The notes under the pieces: model-generated
The model's database searches: none
Told to the model about the DNA's origin: nothing
The model's input: the letters and a program-made list of their open reading frames with translations, nothing else
NCBI GenBank assembly: GCA_009760885.1
Contig: CM019697.1
Location: 30,558,710 to 30,622,709, forward strand
Length of the DNA stretch: 64,000 nt
Direction: 5' to 3'
Source of the DNA: Achatina immaculata
Lineage: Eukaryota; Mollusca; Gastropoda; Stylommatophora; Achatinidae
Program-made: the position numbers and the translations under genes
Shown: one piece after another, positions 43,556-53,901 of the stretch
How positions within the stretch are numbered: the first letter of the stretch is position 1
How the letters are laid out: every line of letters starts with the position of its first letter

Positions 43556-43812
43556 ATTCATTCATTTGCATGTCCCTTGCGGAACTTTGCCTCCCAAACA
43601 GCACTCCTGTAGGCCTCTCGGTTGTGAGCAAGATGGCCTGCTGCTGTTGCATCCATTTCCAGATCGTCAACGATGTCTTGCAGCCATCTTCGCCTTGGTC
43701 TTCCTCTTTTTCTTTTTCCCATTATGTATCGTTCCAATACGGTCTTCTCTAAATTATCATGACGTTTAATGTGTCCAAAATATTTCAGTTTTCTCTCTTT
43801 AATCCTCTTCAT
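43556..43812 (-). mobile_element. LINE family A, 3-prime fragment
   Basis: An 84-codon open stretch on the minus strand (KYFGHIKRHDNLEK, GKRKRGRPRRRWLQDI) ending in the TGAA tail. Intact in frame, so probably a recent copy. Confidence 0.85.
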
Positions 43813-43964
43813 AAATTCATACTAAGCTAAATTATTGTGACTCAGTACGTACTTTCAAAAGATAGAACAAGCCGTTCTCGTAATAATATAAAAACGTATT
43901 CTCATAATATCAAAACTATTTTATTATGATTCTTGGATAGGAAAGAAAATATACATAGAACAAT

Positions 43965-44212
43965 ATGGCGAAGTGGTTAGTGCACTGGTCTCTCATGGCG
44001 AAGGTCAGGAGTTCGAATCCGGCCAGAGGCACCCCAGTCACCCAGCTGTAGAAATGGGTACCCGACTTCTGAAGTTGGGGAAGGAAAGGCAGCCAGGAGT
44101 GATACTGACCATATCACCCTCTAGTGTGCTGACAGGTCAAGGAAAATATGGGCACTAACGCCATATCCATGTGCTATGGCATGACAAGATACCTTTACCT
44201 TTACCTTTTTAA
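43965..44212 (+). mobile_element. tRNA-derived SINE with TTTACC tail
   Basis: GAAGTGGTTAGTGCACTGG (A box), GAGTTCGAATCC (B box ending at 44020), then a body sharing GAAGGAAAGGCAGC with the copy at 24.4 kb, and TACCTTTACCTTTACC. Confidence 0.8.
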
Positions 44213-44282
44213 TATAGCAATATGTGCAACAATATTACAATAATCCCTAGGTGAGATATCAGAAGTACTGAGTCTAATTTTG

Positions 44283-45360
44283 TTTGAAAAATTTACACTT
44301 ATGCTTCATTGATTACACCAATGCATTCGACAAGGTGAAACATAATGAAATTATTAAAATGCTTGAAGACATCAGTATAGACGGCAAAGACCTGAGGATT
44401 GTAAAACATCTATACTGGCAGCAAGAAGCAGCAATTCGAGTTGAAAATAGAACTGGAAAATATCAACCTATAAAACAAGAGGTGCGACAAGGATGTGTAT
44501 CTCCAGACCTTTTTTCTCTGTATAGCGAGAATATTCTAAGAACGATCATCACAGAACCGGGGATAAAAATTGGAGGATACAATATTAACAACCTTCGGTA
44601 TGCTGACGGACACAGTACTGATAGCTGAGAACCAACAAGACCTGCAAAATCTCTGGGATAAAGTCGCCAAAGAAAGTGAACATAAAAAAGACAGAGACTA
44701 TAGTTATATCTAAGAAACAGAATCCACCAGCATGCAGTATAAAATTAAATGGAAGTATTCTAAAGCAGGTGCAGAAATTCAAATACTTTGGAGCAGTAAT
44801 AATTTCAGATGAGAAATGCAGAACAGAAATTAGGAACAGAATAGGCCAAGCAAAGACTGCATTTCAGAGAATGAGAAACATATTAACCAACACATCTTTA
44901 TCAATGAATGTTAGAAAACGAGTCCTAAAATGCTATATTGAACCTATCTTGTTATATGGAAGTGAATCATGGACAATAGGCAAGTCTGCACAAAAATCAT
45001 TAGAAGCAGTAGAAATGTGGTTTATTAGAAGAATGTTGCGAATCCCCTGGACAGCAAAAATAACTAATGAAGAATGTATGAGAAGAGCTGGAGAGACAAA
45101 AAAACCTTGTCAAAAAGATAAGAGAGAGACATTATACTTTCATAGGACATACATTGAGAAGAGGGGGCATTGAAAATATTATAACAACAGGAAAAATAGA
45201 AGGAAGAAGATCAAGAGGAAGACCAAGAGAAATGATACTGGACAGTCTGACGGGATGGTGTGAGAGGAGATCACCAACTGAGCTGATGGCCTGCATGAAG
45301 GATCGTGTACTCTGGAGAAGCATAATAGCCGACGCTAGTCGGCACGGCACCTGATGATGA
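44283..45360 (+). mobile_element. LINE family B, 5-prime-truncated copy
   Basis: It starts inside the palm at [13 protein letters not shown] and runs to GGCACCTGATGATGATG. There are frame breaks at the YADD site (an extra base gives RYADGH) and near 45120. It is highly similar to 52452-55780. Confidence 0.9.
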
Positions 45361-45432
45361 TGTTAATTGTTTCTGGAATAAGATTAACGAGACATGATAA
45401 CAACGACAATGCATTATAGCCAAGAAGACTAG

Positions 45433-45602
45433 TATAGCAAATTAGACTGGCCCAGTGAAACCACTAAAGAAGATAAGCTCTACGGTTCCATACATGAATT
45501 ACAAAAAAACTGAAATTTATCAAAGAGACAGGACTGCAGATATAGATAGACAATGCGAACGAAGAAGAAGAAGAAGAGAAGAAGAAGAAGAAGAAGAAGA
45601 CT
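45433..45602 (+). mobile_element. LINE family D, short 3-prime end
   Basis: GGCCCAGTGAAACCACTAAA to CGAACGAAGAAGAAGAAGAA. Matches the last 150 bp of the copy at 18466 on the opposite strand, with the (GAA)n tail. Confidence 0.8.
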
Positions 45603-45861
45603 TCACTGATGTGGTCTGAAATGATGTAGGAATGTAAAGAAATGTTATTTTAAAGACATCCCACTTTCGTTCCAAGACATGATGAAAATATGCCGAAGAT
45701 ATTTTGACTAAATATATGCTTCAGGTGTTAATTCTTCTAGTATTTGGCAAAATATCATAAGAAATAACACATTGTTGGCAGATATGCAGATGATGCCATT
45801 GACTTCGATTAGTCAGGAAAGACGTTGGCAATGTTGATAAGATTGCTGGTGACTCAGTGCC

Positions 45862-46045
45862 AAATAGCACTAAGATGACCACCTCAGAAAAGCAGGAGTA
45901 GAGGTAGACCAAAGGAGACATGGAGAAGAATAACAGTGAGGATGCCGAACAATAAAGGGCTTACCTGGGAAAAAGAGGAAAAAAGACGAAAGACAGGCGT
46001 TTGTGAAAAACTCATATAGAAGCCCTACGTGCCGTGGGCTTCAAG
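45862..46045 (+). mobile_element. LINE family F, 3-prime fragment
   Basis: Diverged copy: GCACTAAGATGACCACCTCA, GGTAGACCAAAGGAGACATG, GACGAAAGACAGGCGTTTGT. Same order as at 22060-22255. Confidence 0.7.
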
Positions 46046-46334
46046 TGAGAAAATATCAAGTAGTAGTGAGTGATGGTGGGCTGCCTGTGATCATAAGAGG
46101 TTTGATTCTCTCACGTCTTTGTGGTTAGTCTGTATTTTCTTTTCTAGACTCTGACTATTTTGTTTTAACAGTGGATTAAAAAAAAACAAGAGGAGTTTAT
46201 AAAGACAGTCTTGTGTGGCATTAATGTTTTGCTTTGCCTTTTGTGACACAGAGGCCAAAGTTTTATATGCCACTATCTGCAGATATGCCTAATGAAGCAC
46301 TAATCTGTATGAGCCTTTTCTGAAAAAGAAAAAA

Positions 46335-46337
<3 letters not shown>

Positions 46338-46422
<85 letters not shown>
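46338..46422. repeat. (CA)n microsatellite
   Basis: CA run with one interruption. Confidence 0.95.
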
Positions 46423-46425
<3 letters not shown>

Positions 46426-46824
46426 CTATTTTATTAACATGGCTAAATCTCAACTTTCGACTTCTAATTTCCGGTTCGGCTTTTATACTCAAGCCAGAAT
46501 AACCCTTGACTGAAGTCGTAAAATTTCTAGGAGAAAGCGTGAACAAATGTGAACATGTTTTGTTTCGTTTCGAGTGGGCGCAGGCACGAAACGAAACGAA
46601 ACAAGTTCCGGGAAAAAGTTTTCAGTTGTTAGGGAACGTGTTAGTCGATACAACAGGAAACGAACAGTTTCAGGCAGAAAATGTATGATAAGGAAGGTTC
46701 ATATAATTGATTTTAAAAAGGGTAAATATAAAGAACTGATTCTCACCAGTACACTAGTATATTAAAATAAAAGAATCGCTTACTTGCCACAAATTATAGA
46801 TAGTACGTAATGACGTGGAGTAAA

Positions 46825-46935
46825 AAGTAAAAGTAAAATTCCCGTTTCCACGCCATTAAGGGATATTGGGGAATACGGTGTTAGGCCTGTATTTTCCATG
46901 ACCTTCGGCACATGAAAGTATGATGTAACGTGGAG
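46825..46935 (-). mobile_element. SINE tail fragment
   Basis: GTAAAATTCCCGTTTCCACG to TTCCATGACCTTCGGCACAT on the plus strand matches the body end of the SINE at 27.1 kb. No tRNA-like head. Confidence 0.65.
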
Positions 46936-47161
46936 TACTTGTATGAACTCCCTGTAACTGCGAGCTGTTCTTTGCAGCCGATGTTGTAGAAGTGTTGAGG
47001 CACATCATCGTATCGGTATGGAGGCGGGTTATGGCGGCTATCTTTTCAGTCCCATAGTACAGCTAAAAAGCAGGGGAGGTGTGCAGTACTTCTTTAGTAG
47101 ACTCCACCACCATGGGGACTATGGCGATCCCTGCCCAATTAGCCAGGCTAGGCCTGTTACC
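46936..47161 (+). repeat. Unclassified interspersed repeat R1, copy 3, left part
   Basis: CTGCGAGCTGTTCTTTGCAG, GGGTTATGGCGGCTATCTTT, ACCATGGGGACTATGGCGAT, CTAGGCCTGTTACC. Interrupted here by LINE A. Confidence 0.7.
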
Positions 47162-48475
47162 TGTTATGCACAAACTACAGAACTGTTGCCCTGATTAGTC
47201 ATGCCAGTAAAATTCTGTTAAAAATCATAATGGGTAGACTTCGTAAGAAAATAGAAGAAGATGTCAATATGGTCCTAGCTGGTTTCAGGCAAGGAAGAGG
47301 ATCAAGAGATCATATATTCAATCTAAGATTAATAATAGAGAAATGCAGAGAGTTTAATGTGAATCTATATTTATCCTTTATAGTCTACTCAAAGGCATTT
47401 GATTGTGTACAACACCAGAAACTTTGGGAAATAATGGAAAAAATTGGGATTTCCAACACACTTGATACAATTAACATCACTGCTGTATCTAGACCAGCAA
47501 GCAGCAGTAAGAATAAATGGTGAAACAACAACTTGGTTTGACATAAAACAAGGGGTCCGTCAGGGGTGCATATTGTCACCCTACTTATTTAACTTGTATA
47601 CTGAAAATATAATGAGGAATGTTAGAGAAGATGTAGACAAAGAATATTACGATGCCATAACAATTGGAGGTTATGAAATACCAGAGATTAGATATGCTGA
47701 TGACACAGTGTTACTATCCACAACACAAAAGAGAATGGAAAAACTAATTATGTCAGTCCGTAAGAACAGTGAAGAGCAGAACCTCTATCTTAATGCAAAG
47801 AAAACTAAATTGATGACAACTGACAAAACAAACAAGGCAGCTGAAATATATATCAATGAGGAAAAATTGGAAGAAGTGGAGAGTTTTGAATATCTTGGAT
47901 CACTGCTAACTAATAATGGAGATACACTGAGGGAAATTAAAAGGAGGACATCTATTGCTCTTCAGAAAGTAAAACAAATAAAGAATCTGTGGAGGAGCAG
48001 ACAGAACCACAAAAAAAAGATTTTTAAGGTCATGCATCTTTCCCATCGCAACATATGCCTGTGAGACGTGGACACTTAACAAAACAGCTGAGAAACACAT
48101 AAATGCCTTTGAATGTAAATGCTACAGAAGAGTTCTCCAAATATCTTGGACACAAAAAAGAACAAATATATCAATACTACAAGAACTTAATATTGAAGAA
48201 GGCTGGCTAGTAAAGAGGATTAAAGAGAGAAAACTTAAATATTTTGTACACATTAAACGTCATGATAATTTAGAGAAGACCATATTGGAAGGATACATAA
48301 TGGGAAAAAGAAAAAGAGGAAGACCAAAACGAAGATGGCTGCAAGAAATCGTTGACGATTTGCAAATGGACGCAGCAGCAGCAGGCCATCTTGCTCACAA
48401 CTGAGAGGCCTACAGGAGTGCTGTTTGGCAGGCAAAGTTCCGGAAGGGACATGCAAATGAGTGAATGAATGAATG
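47162..48475 (+). mobile_element. LINE family A, truncated copy inside an unclassified repeat
   Basis: It starts at TGTTATGCACAAAC and ends in (TGAA)n. It is flanked by AGGCCTGTTACC at 47150-47161 and 48476-48487, a 12-bp target duplication. The reverse transcriptase reads in three pieces (47230-47523, 47444-48064 and onward) with YADD at about 47697. The host repeat continues on both sides. Confidence 0.9.
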
Positions 48476-48672
48476 AGGCCTGTTACCGGAGGTACCAAGA
48501 AGAGGTGGGACAGGGTCTTGGTCAGCTATGGGTCACTAACCTTGATGCTGGCATATCAGCTATGGGTCGCTAACCCTGATGCTAGCATATCAGCTATGGG
48601 TCGCTAACCCTGACGCTGGCATATCAGCTATGGGTCACTGACTGCCTTATCGGACAGCGTCTTCATCTCGTG
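48476..48672 (+). repeat. Unclassified interspersed repeat R1, copy 3, right part
   Basis: Continues AGGCCTGTTACCGGAGGTAC, then three or four tandem units of about 34 bp (CAGCTATGGGTCGCTAACCC), ending GACTGCCTTATCGGACAGCG. Confidence 0.7.
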
Positions 48673-49265
48673 ATAACGCGGAGAAGAAAGAAAAGAAAAA
48701 GAAGAGCCCCTTAAATTTATATTAATTTTTTTTAACACAAACACGTCAGTCTCGTGCATGCTTATCTATCACCCATATCTTTCTATTTCATTATGTTCTT
48801 CAAGTCTACTAAAATACAAGTCCTGGCGCAATGTTGTATCGAGAGTGAAGATAAACGCAAACATCACTTTCAAGTTTTGATGATCTTGTTTTTCTTTCAG
48901 AATAAGAAACAAACTGCCAAGAACAAAGACGATATAAAAGTCAACTAGGAAAAACAATTTCACGACATATGTTGAAGAAAAACACATTCAGTTGATCAAA
49001 ATAAACTGGAACAATCAAAATATTGTGATAATTTAATGGAAAAAAGATGGATGTTGGGGCGCAAACGAAACAAAATACGGGAAATCTGATGAAACATGGC
49101 AATGATAAGTTATAACGGACTAGATTAGGAAGATCACAGGCCTGGGAAACGGAGAACTATTACAGTAAAAAGCTCTGCTTGATTAAATCATATCTGAAAG
49201 TGTTTTTCCCCCTACATTTTAATGTGTGCCATCGTTCTCACATTCGATGTGCTTAAAGTAACAGA
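48673..49265. other. No gene seen
   Basis: AT-rich unique sequence between repeat R1 and a LINE C copy. Confidence 0.5.
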
Positions 49266-49655
49266 AAAGAGATTAGACTCTTTTGAAAACAAATGCCTAA
49301 GGAAAATACTCGGCATCAAGTGGAACGAATTCAAGAATAATGCAGAGATAAGACAGATGACTGAACAACAACCAGTCTGATGGGTGATCAGGAAAAGGAG
49401 ATGGACTTATGTTGGTCACGTGATGAGAAGAAACGATCAGAGAATCCCAAAACAAGCTATCAAGTGGAACACAACAGGCCAAAGAAAAAGAGGTAGACCG
49501 CGTGAAACTCTGAAGAGGGCATTGTTAAGAGAGGCCAAATTAACAGGCATAAAATCCCTTGATGAGGTTGAAAGACTCGCCGAAGACAGGAAAAATTTGC
49601 GAACTACTTTGCGAGCCCTATGTGACGTTTAACGGCACGGGCAGGATATAAGATA
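49266..49655 (+). mobile_element. LINE family C, 3-prime fragment
   Basis: It encodes NKCLRKILGIKWNEFKNN, then the same C-terminal domain with GQRKRGRPRETLKRALLRE and RTTLRALCDV stop. One stop separates the parts. The best-preserved family C copy here. Confidence 0.85.
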
Positions 49656-50302
49656 AGATTTAATGTGTGCCAGTCACATCCTCTTACATTAATAAAAATG
49701 AAACGTACATGTGTTATTAATGAAGGCTGTAGCGAGACTTGTTAGAAAAGAAAAAGTTACTCGCACGAAATTCTGTATTCTTTTCACGGCTTTTTAAAAG
49801 CGGAAACAGAAGGGTTTCAGCCGTTTATAAATACATGATTTATTGCAGTGGCTTTGCGTGGATTTACATACTGTAGTTAAATATACCTGCACACGATAAC
49901 TATTTGTGCCTTACAGAAAAAGAAAAAAAAAGGTCCTCTAATCACTGTATGAAGACTCCTTCAGTAAATTTACTAAATTTTTTTTCTTTTTTTGAAGAAG
50001 TTTAAGTTTCTTTATATTTTGTTACTTTTGCGTGCATAATATGTTTTGCCTGTATAACACGCTTTGCATGTATAACACGCTTTGCATGTATAACACGCTT
50101 TGCCTGTATAAATGTCTTGTCTGTCTCCTCTTCGATCAACCGTGTCCTCATATTTTATTTTCTTCTCATCGCATTCTTTCCACTTTGGAGAATTTTTTTT
50201 TCTAAGTCCGCTATGTAGAGACAGGGCCAGCGAATAAGAAACAATGCCCATGACCAGCTTAAATAACTTTTTCTTGCTGCCTCTAGAAATAGTCTGCTGC
50301 TA
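49656..50302. other. No gene seen apart from a short tandem repeat
   Basis: AT-rich unique sequence leading into the 18-bp repeats and the mariner. Confidence 0.5.
50040..50110. repeat. Short tandem repeat, 18-bp unit, about 4 copies
   Basis: TGTATAACACGCTTTGCA repeated, just left of the mariner. Confidence 0.85.
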
Positions 50303-51602
50303 CGAGCGGTGATTGATAAGTTCTCGGCATAAGGTACAAATACTTGAAACACACAGTTGATGTTAAGTGCATTTGTAGATCAGGTTAATGTAAGATTAAA
50401 CACCAAGTTTCAAGAAATTAACTGCAACCAAAATTTTTTTTACAGGCTAACTGAAGTGGTAAGGGGTGTCAGAAACTGAGAAAATGGATAACATTTCTCA
50501 TCGAGCAGTTATTCACTACCTCTGTAACAGGGGCTTATCATCAAAAAAGATCCATGAGGATATGGTAGAGACTCTAGGGGAAAGTGCCCCTTCTTACAGA
50601 ACAAAGAAGAAATGGGCAGCTCAATTCAAACATGGAAGGGAGAGTCTGGAAGATGATCCCCATCTAGGAAGACCAAGAACGGTAACCACCGATGAAACTA
50701 CCAGCAGAATCCATGACATGATAATGGAGGATCGACGACTAACTGAGCGGTACATTGCTACTGAGTTGGGCATCTCCCAGGAACGTCTTCATGCCACTAT
50801 TCACAATGATCTTCAAATGACAAAGGTCTCTGCTCGATGGGTCCCAAAACTTCTTGGAGTTGATCACAAACGACAGCATCTCAACATGTCAAGAGACAAT
50901 CTTGGCCATTTTTCTGCAGATTCTGAAAAGTTTCTTCAGCAATTTATGACTATGGATGAGACTTAGAATCATCATTTTCAACCAGAAACCAAAGAACAGC
51001 CAAAGCAGCGGAAGCATCATGGATCCCCACCTCCAAAGAAAGCAAGGGTGACTCTGTTTGCAGGCAAAGTGATGGCTTCCATCTTTTGGGATTCAGAAGG
51101 TGTGCTATTGGTAGACTATCTTCAAAAGGGCAGAAGGGTCACCGGGGCCTATTACGCTAATCTTGTGAAGCAACTGCGGGTCAAATTGAAGGAAAAGTGT
51201 GAAGGGAAATTGACAAGAGAAGTCATCATTCATCAAGACAATGCTCCAGTTCATAAGTCGGCGGTGACAATGGCTGTCATTCATGAAGCTTCCAGCTTCT
51301 TGAACATCTTCCTTATTCCCCAGATTTGAGGAATAAGTCCATTCAGACTATTACCTGTTTACCAAACTCATAAAGGAGCTCAGTGGTCGCAAATTTGCTT
51401 CAGATGATGACGTCATTCATGCTGTAGACCACTTTCTACTGGCACAAGATGCAACTTTTACAAAGAAGGGATCCGTATGCTCCAGGATCGATGGACTAAG
51501 TTCATAAACTTGCAAGGGGATTATGCTGAGAAATAATCCAAAAAAAAATGTCCACAAATAATCCGTTGTACCTTATGCCGAGAACTTATCAATCATCCCT
51601 CG
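50303..51602 (+). mobile_element. Mariner-type DNA transposon, 1.3 kb, TA-flanked
   Basis: Terminal inverted repeats of about 38 bp begin CGAGCGGTGATTGATAAGTT on the left and CGAGGGATGATTGATAAGTT when the right end is read inward. They differ at about two bases. Flanking TA duplications are at 50301-50302 and 51603-51604. The size is usual for mariner. The insertion lies between repeats of a 41-bp minisatellite, leaving the pre-insertion site visible. Confidence 0.95.
50466..51537 (+). pseudogene. Mariner transposase, one nonsense codon and one frameshift
   Basis: The N-terminal helix-turn-helix region reads HYLCNRGLSSKKIHEDMVE and ESLEDDPHLGRPRTVT; ATELGISQERLHATIHNDLQ follows. The catalytic motif MTMDET ends at TAG (50964-50966), where this family has Trp. 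The frame goes on to HQDNAPVHKS, the second Asp. A frameshift before about 51300 displaces the third Asp: the YSPDL motif reads in another frame. The family acts by cut-and-paste at TA. This copy cannot make active protein. Confidence 0.9.
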
Positions 51603-51604
51603 TA

Positions 51605-51765
51605 AGTGTAACAGTAGCTACATGAAAGACGAGATTCTGCTGCTAAATGTAACAGTAACTACGTGAAAGACAATAGTCTGCTGCTAAATGCAACAGTAAC
51701 TATATGAAAGACGACAGTCTGCTGCTAGTGTAACAGTAACTACTTGAAAGACAATGGTCTAAGTA
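51605..51765. repeat. Minisatellite, 41-bp unit, 4 copies, host of the mariner
   Basis: Units of AAATGTAACAGTAACTACGT then GAAAGAC and AGTCTGCTGCT. The partial unit AATAGTCTGCTGC also lies left of the mariner (50288-50300), so the element landed inside the array. Confidence 0.9.
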
Positions 51766-51774
51766 GCTAGTTTT

Positions 51775-51925
51775 TTTTGTATAATTTAGACACAGTTCAG
51801 TGTTTTGTATAATTTAGCCACAGTACAATGTTTTGAATAATTTAGCCACAGTACGTTTTTTTTAATACTTTAGCCATAGTTTTGTATAATTTAGCTACAG
51901 TAGCTAGTGTTTTGTATAATTTATC
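51775..51925. repeat. Tandem repeat, about 30-bp unit, about 5 copies
   Basis: Diverged units of GTTTTGTATAATTTAGCCAC plus AGTACA. Confidence 0.75.
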
Positions 51926-52309
51926 TGTTTAAAATGGCCACAAAGAGCAAAAGTAGCGATGGTGGCAGTTCTAAGCTACAGAGAAGCTTTACTGTATTTT
52001 GTGTATTTTTCTTTTCCTTTTGTCAGTTTCAAATGTATCTTCTTCTAACATATCATTTAATGTCCTTATCGTTGCAGAGAGTTTCAGACATCGGCCCAGA
52101 GCAAGATGAGAGGTCTGGGTGGCTGTCATGTCAACTTGTCTATCCACCCTTTCCTTGGTGGTCCTCGCGTCCTATATCCAGATGTTTTCCGGTTGCATGC
52201 ACGTGCATATTCATGCGTATGAAAAGCCTGAACCAGTTAACAATCTGACTTTCGATGTGGTCCGTGACAGGATTGTTTCATTTCACATCTGACCCCTTCT
52301 GGTTTTTAT

Positions 52310-52311
<2 letters not shown>

Positions 52312-52368
<57 letters not shown>
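52312..52368. repeat. (AT)n microsatellite
   Basis: AT run directly left of the split LINE C copy. Confidence 0.95.
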
Positions 52369-52370
<2 letters not shown>

Positions 52371-52451
52371 TTATATCATTCCCATGCCGTTAAACGTCAC
52401 ATAGGGCTCGCAAGGTAGTTCGCTAATTTTTTCCTATTTTGGGTGAGCTTT
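52367..52451 (-). mobile_element. LINE family C, left part of the copy split by LINE B
   Basis: CCCATGCCGTTAAACGTCAC to GGGTGAGCTTT, minus strand. The sequence resumes at 55781. Confidence 0.85.
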
Positions 52452-52808
52452 ACCCAGCTTGGGTAAAGCTGGGGCGACCATCCCCAACCCAGCGCGTCAC
52501 AGGTGGCGGATGGTGAAAGTCCTCCAGATATGGAGGATCCCTGTGAATAAGGAGTTGTCCAAATAAGCAGGGCGGACCAACTGGCGGTAGACTCAGAGAG
52601 CGAGGTGGGGTAGTAGGTGGCTCTACTACTCCTATAAAGTGCCTCAGGTGCTCAGTGAAGGGAATACCAGGCGGGTCAGATGCGCCTTAAAACCTCTTGC
52701 TCCCGCTGCCTTGCGGGTAGGACAGGGAGTCCAAAGGCTAGCGGAGAGTCCGTACACAAACCGACAGAAGGCAACGGGAAACCACTGTTGTAGCTCCCAG
52801 GAACAATT

Positions 52809-53891
52809 ATGCTTATTCATAGTCATAGATTTATCATGAACGACGTTAACGGATGTTCCTCTGGAACAGCCTCGTCCGGTAGGGCAGCTCACGAGCCACA
52901 GGTGAGGCCAGATCGTCATCAAGCTACTGGTGGCAAAACTAACAAGTTCAAAATAGCAACATGGAATGTTAGAACTTTATTCCAGGCTGGAAAATTAGAA
53001 AATGTAAAGATGGAAATGGAAAGGATGAAGATCAACATATTAGGAATGAGTGAAGTTAGATGGACAGGTGCAGGAAGATAAACTCAGATAAATATACAAT
53101 AATATATTCAGGAGTGAGAAACATGAACGAGGAGTAGGAATTATATTTGATGAAAAAACGGCAAGGACAATTGTAGGATATTTGAACATCTCGGACAGAG
53201 TCCTGCTAGCCCAACTGAAAGGACAACCAATAAACATAAATATTATACAAGTGTATGCTCCAACATCTGAAAGTTCTGAGGAAGATGTACAGATATTTTA
53301 TAATGACATAGAGACAGCACTAAAACACACAAAGTCACATGAAGTTACCATAGTCATGGGAGATTTTAATGCCAAAGTTGGTAAAGGAAGAACTTGGACA
53401 TCGTTGGTGACTATGGACTGGGGGAGAGGAATGACAGAGGTTATAAATTAATTGAATGGGCAAGAATACATAGCATGGTTGTAGGAAACACCTGGTTTAA
53501 ACAACATCCTCGAAGACTGGCAACGTGGTGCAGCCCAGACAAAAAGATATTTAACCAGATAGACTACATATTAATCAACAAACGATTCCGCAATGCATTA
53601 CTGACAACAAAAACCATGCCAGGAGCTGACTGCAATAGTGACCATGATCCACTCTGTGGAAAAGTTAGAATAAAGCTAAAGAAAGCAGGCAGAAAAGTGA
53701 GAAACATCAAACTGAATACAGAACTTCTTAAAAATGACCAAGAACTGCGAGAACAATACAAAGTTATTATAACAAATAGATACAATGCAATAGCAAAGAT
53801 AAATAGTATAGATGAACAATGGGAAATGTTAAGAGATTCTATCTATCAAACTGTTAAGGAGATAATACCACCAAAAAAAAGAAGAGCCTAA
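52809..53891 (+). pseudogene. AP-endonuclease domain of LINE B, frameshifted
   Basis: The endonuclease reads in three overlapping frames (52809-53081, 53182-53451, 53394-53891). Visible motifs are TWNVRTL, SEVRWTG, QVYAPTSES, MGDFNAKVG and CNSDHDPL, which include the metal-binding Glu, the DFN loop and the catalytic Asp-His of the family. Breaks lie near 53081, 53400-53450 and 53890. The protein would nick target DNA in an intact element. Confidence 0.85.
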
Positions 53892-53901
53892 AAATAAATG
53901 G

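Noticed and set aside
43965..44025. Functional tRNA gene
   Set aside because: A and B boxes are present, but no full cloverleaf is evident and a SINE body with TTTACC tail follows.
46289..46546. Minus-strand ORF with a long Cys/Val run
   Set aside because: Translation of a (CA)n microsatellite.
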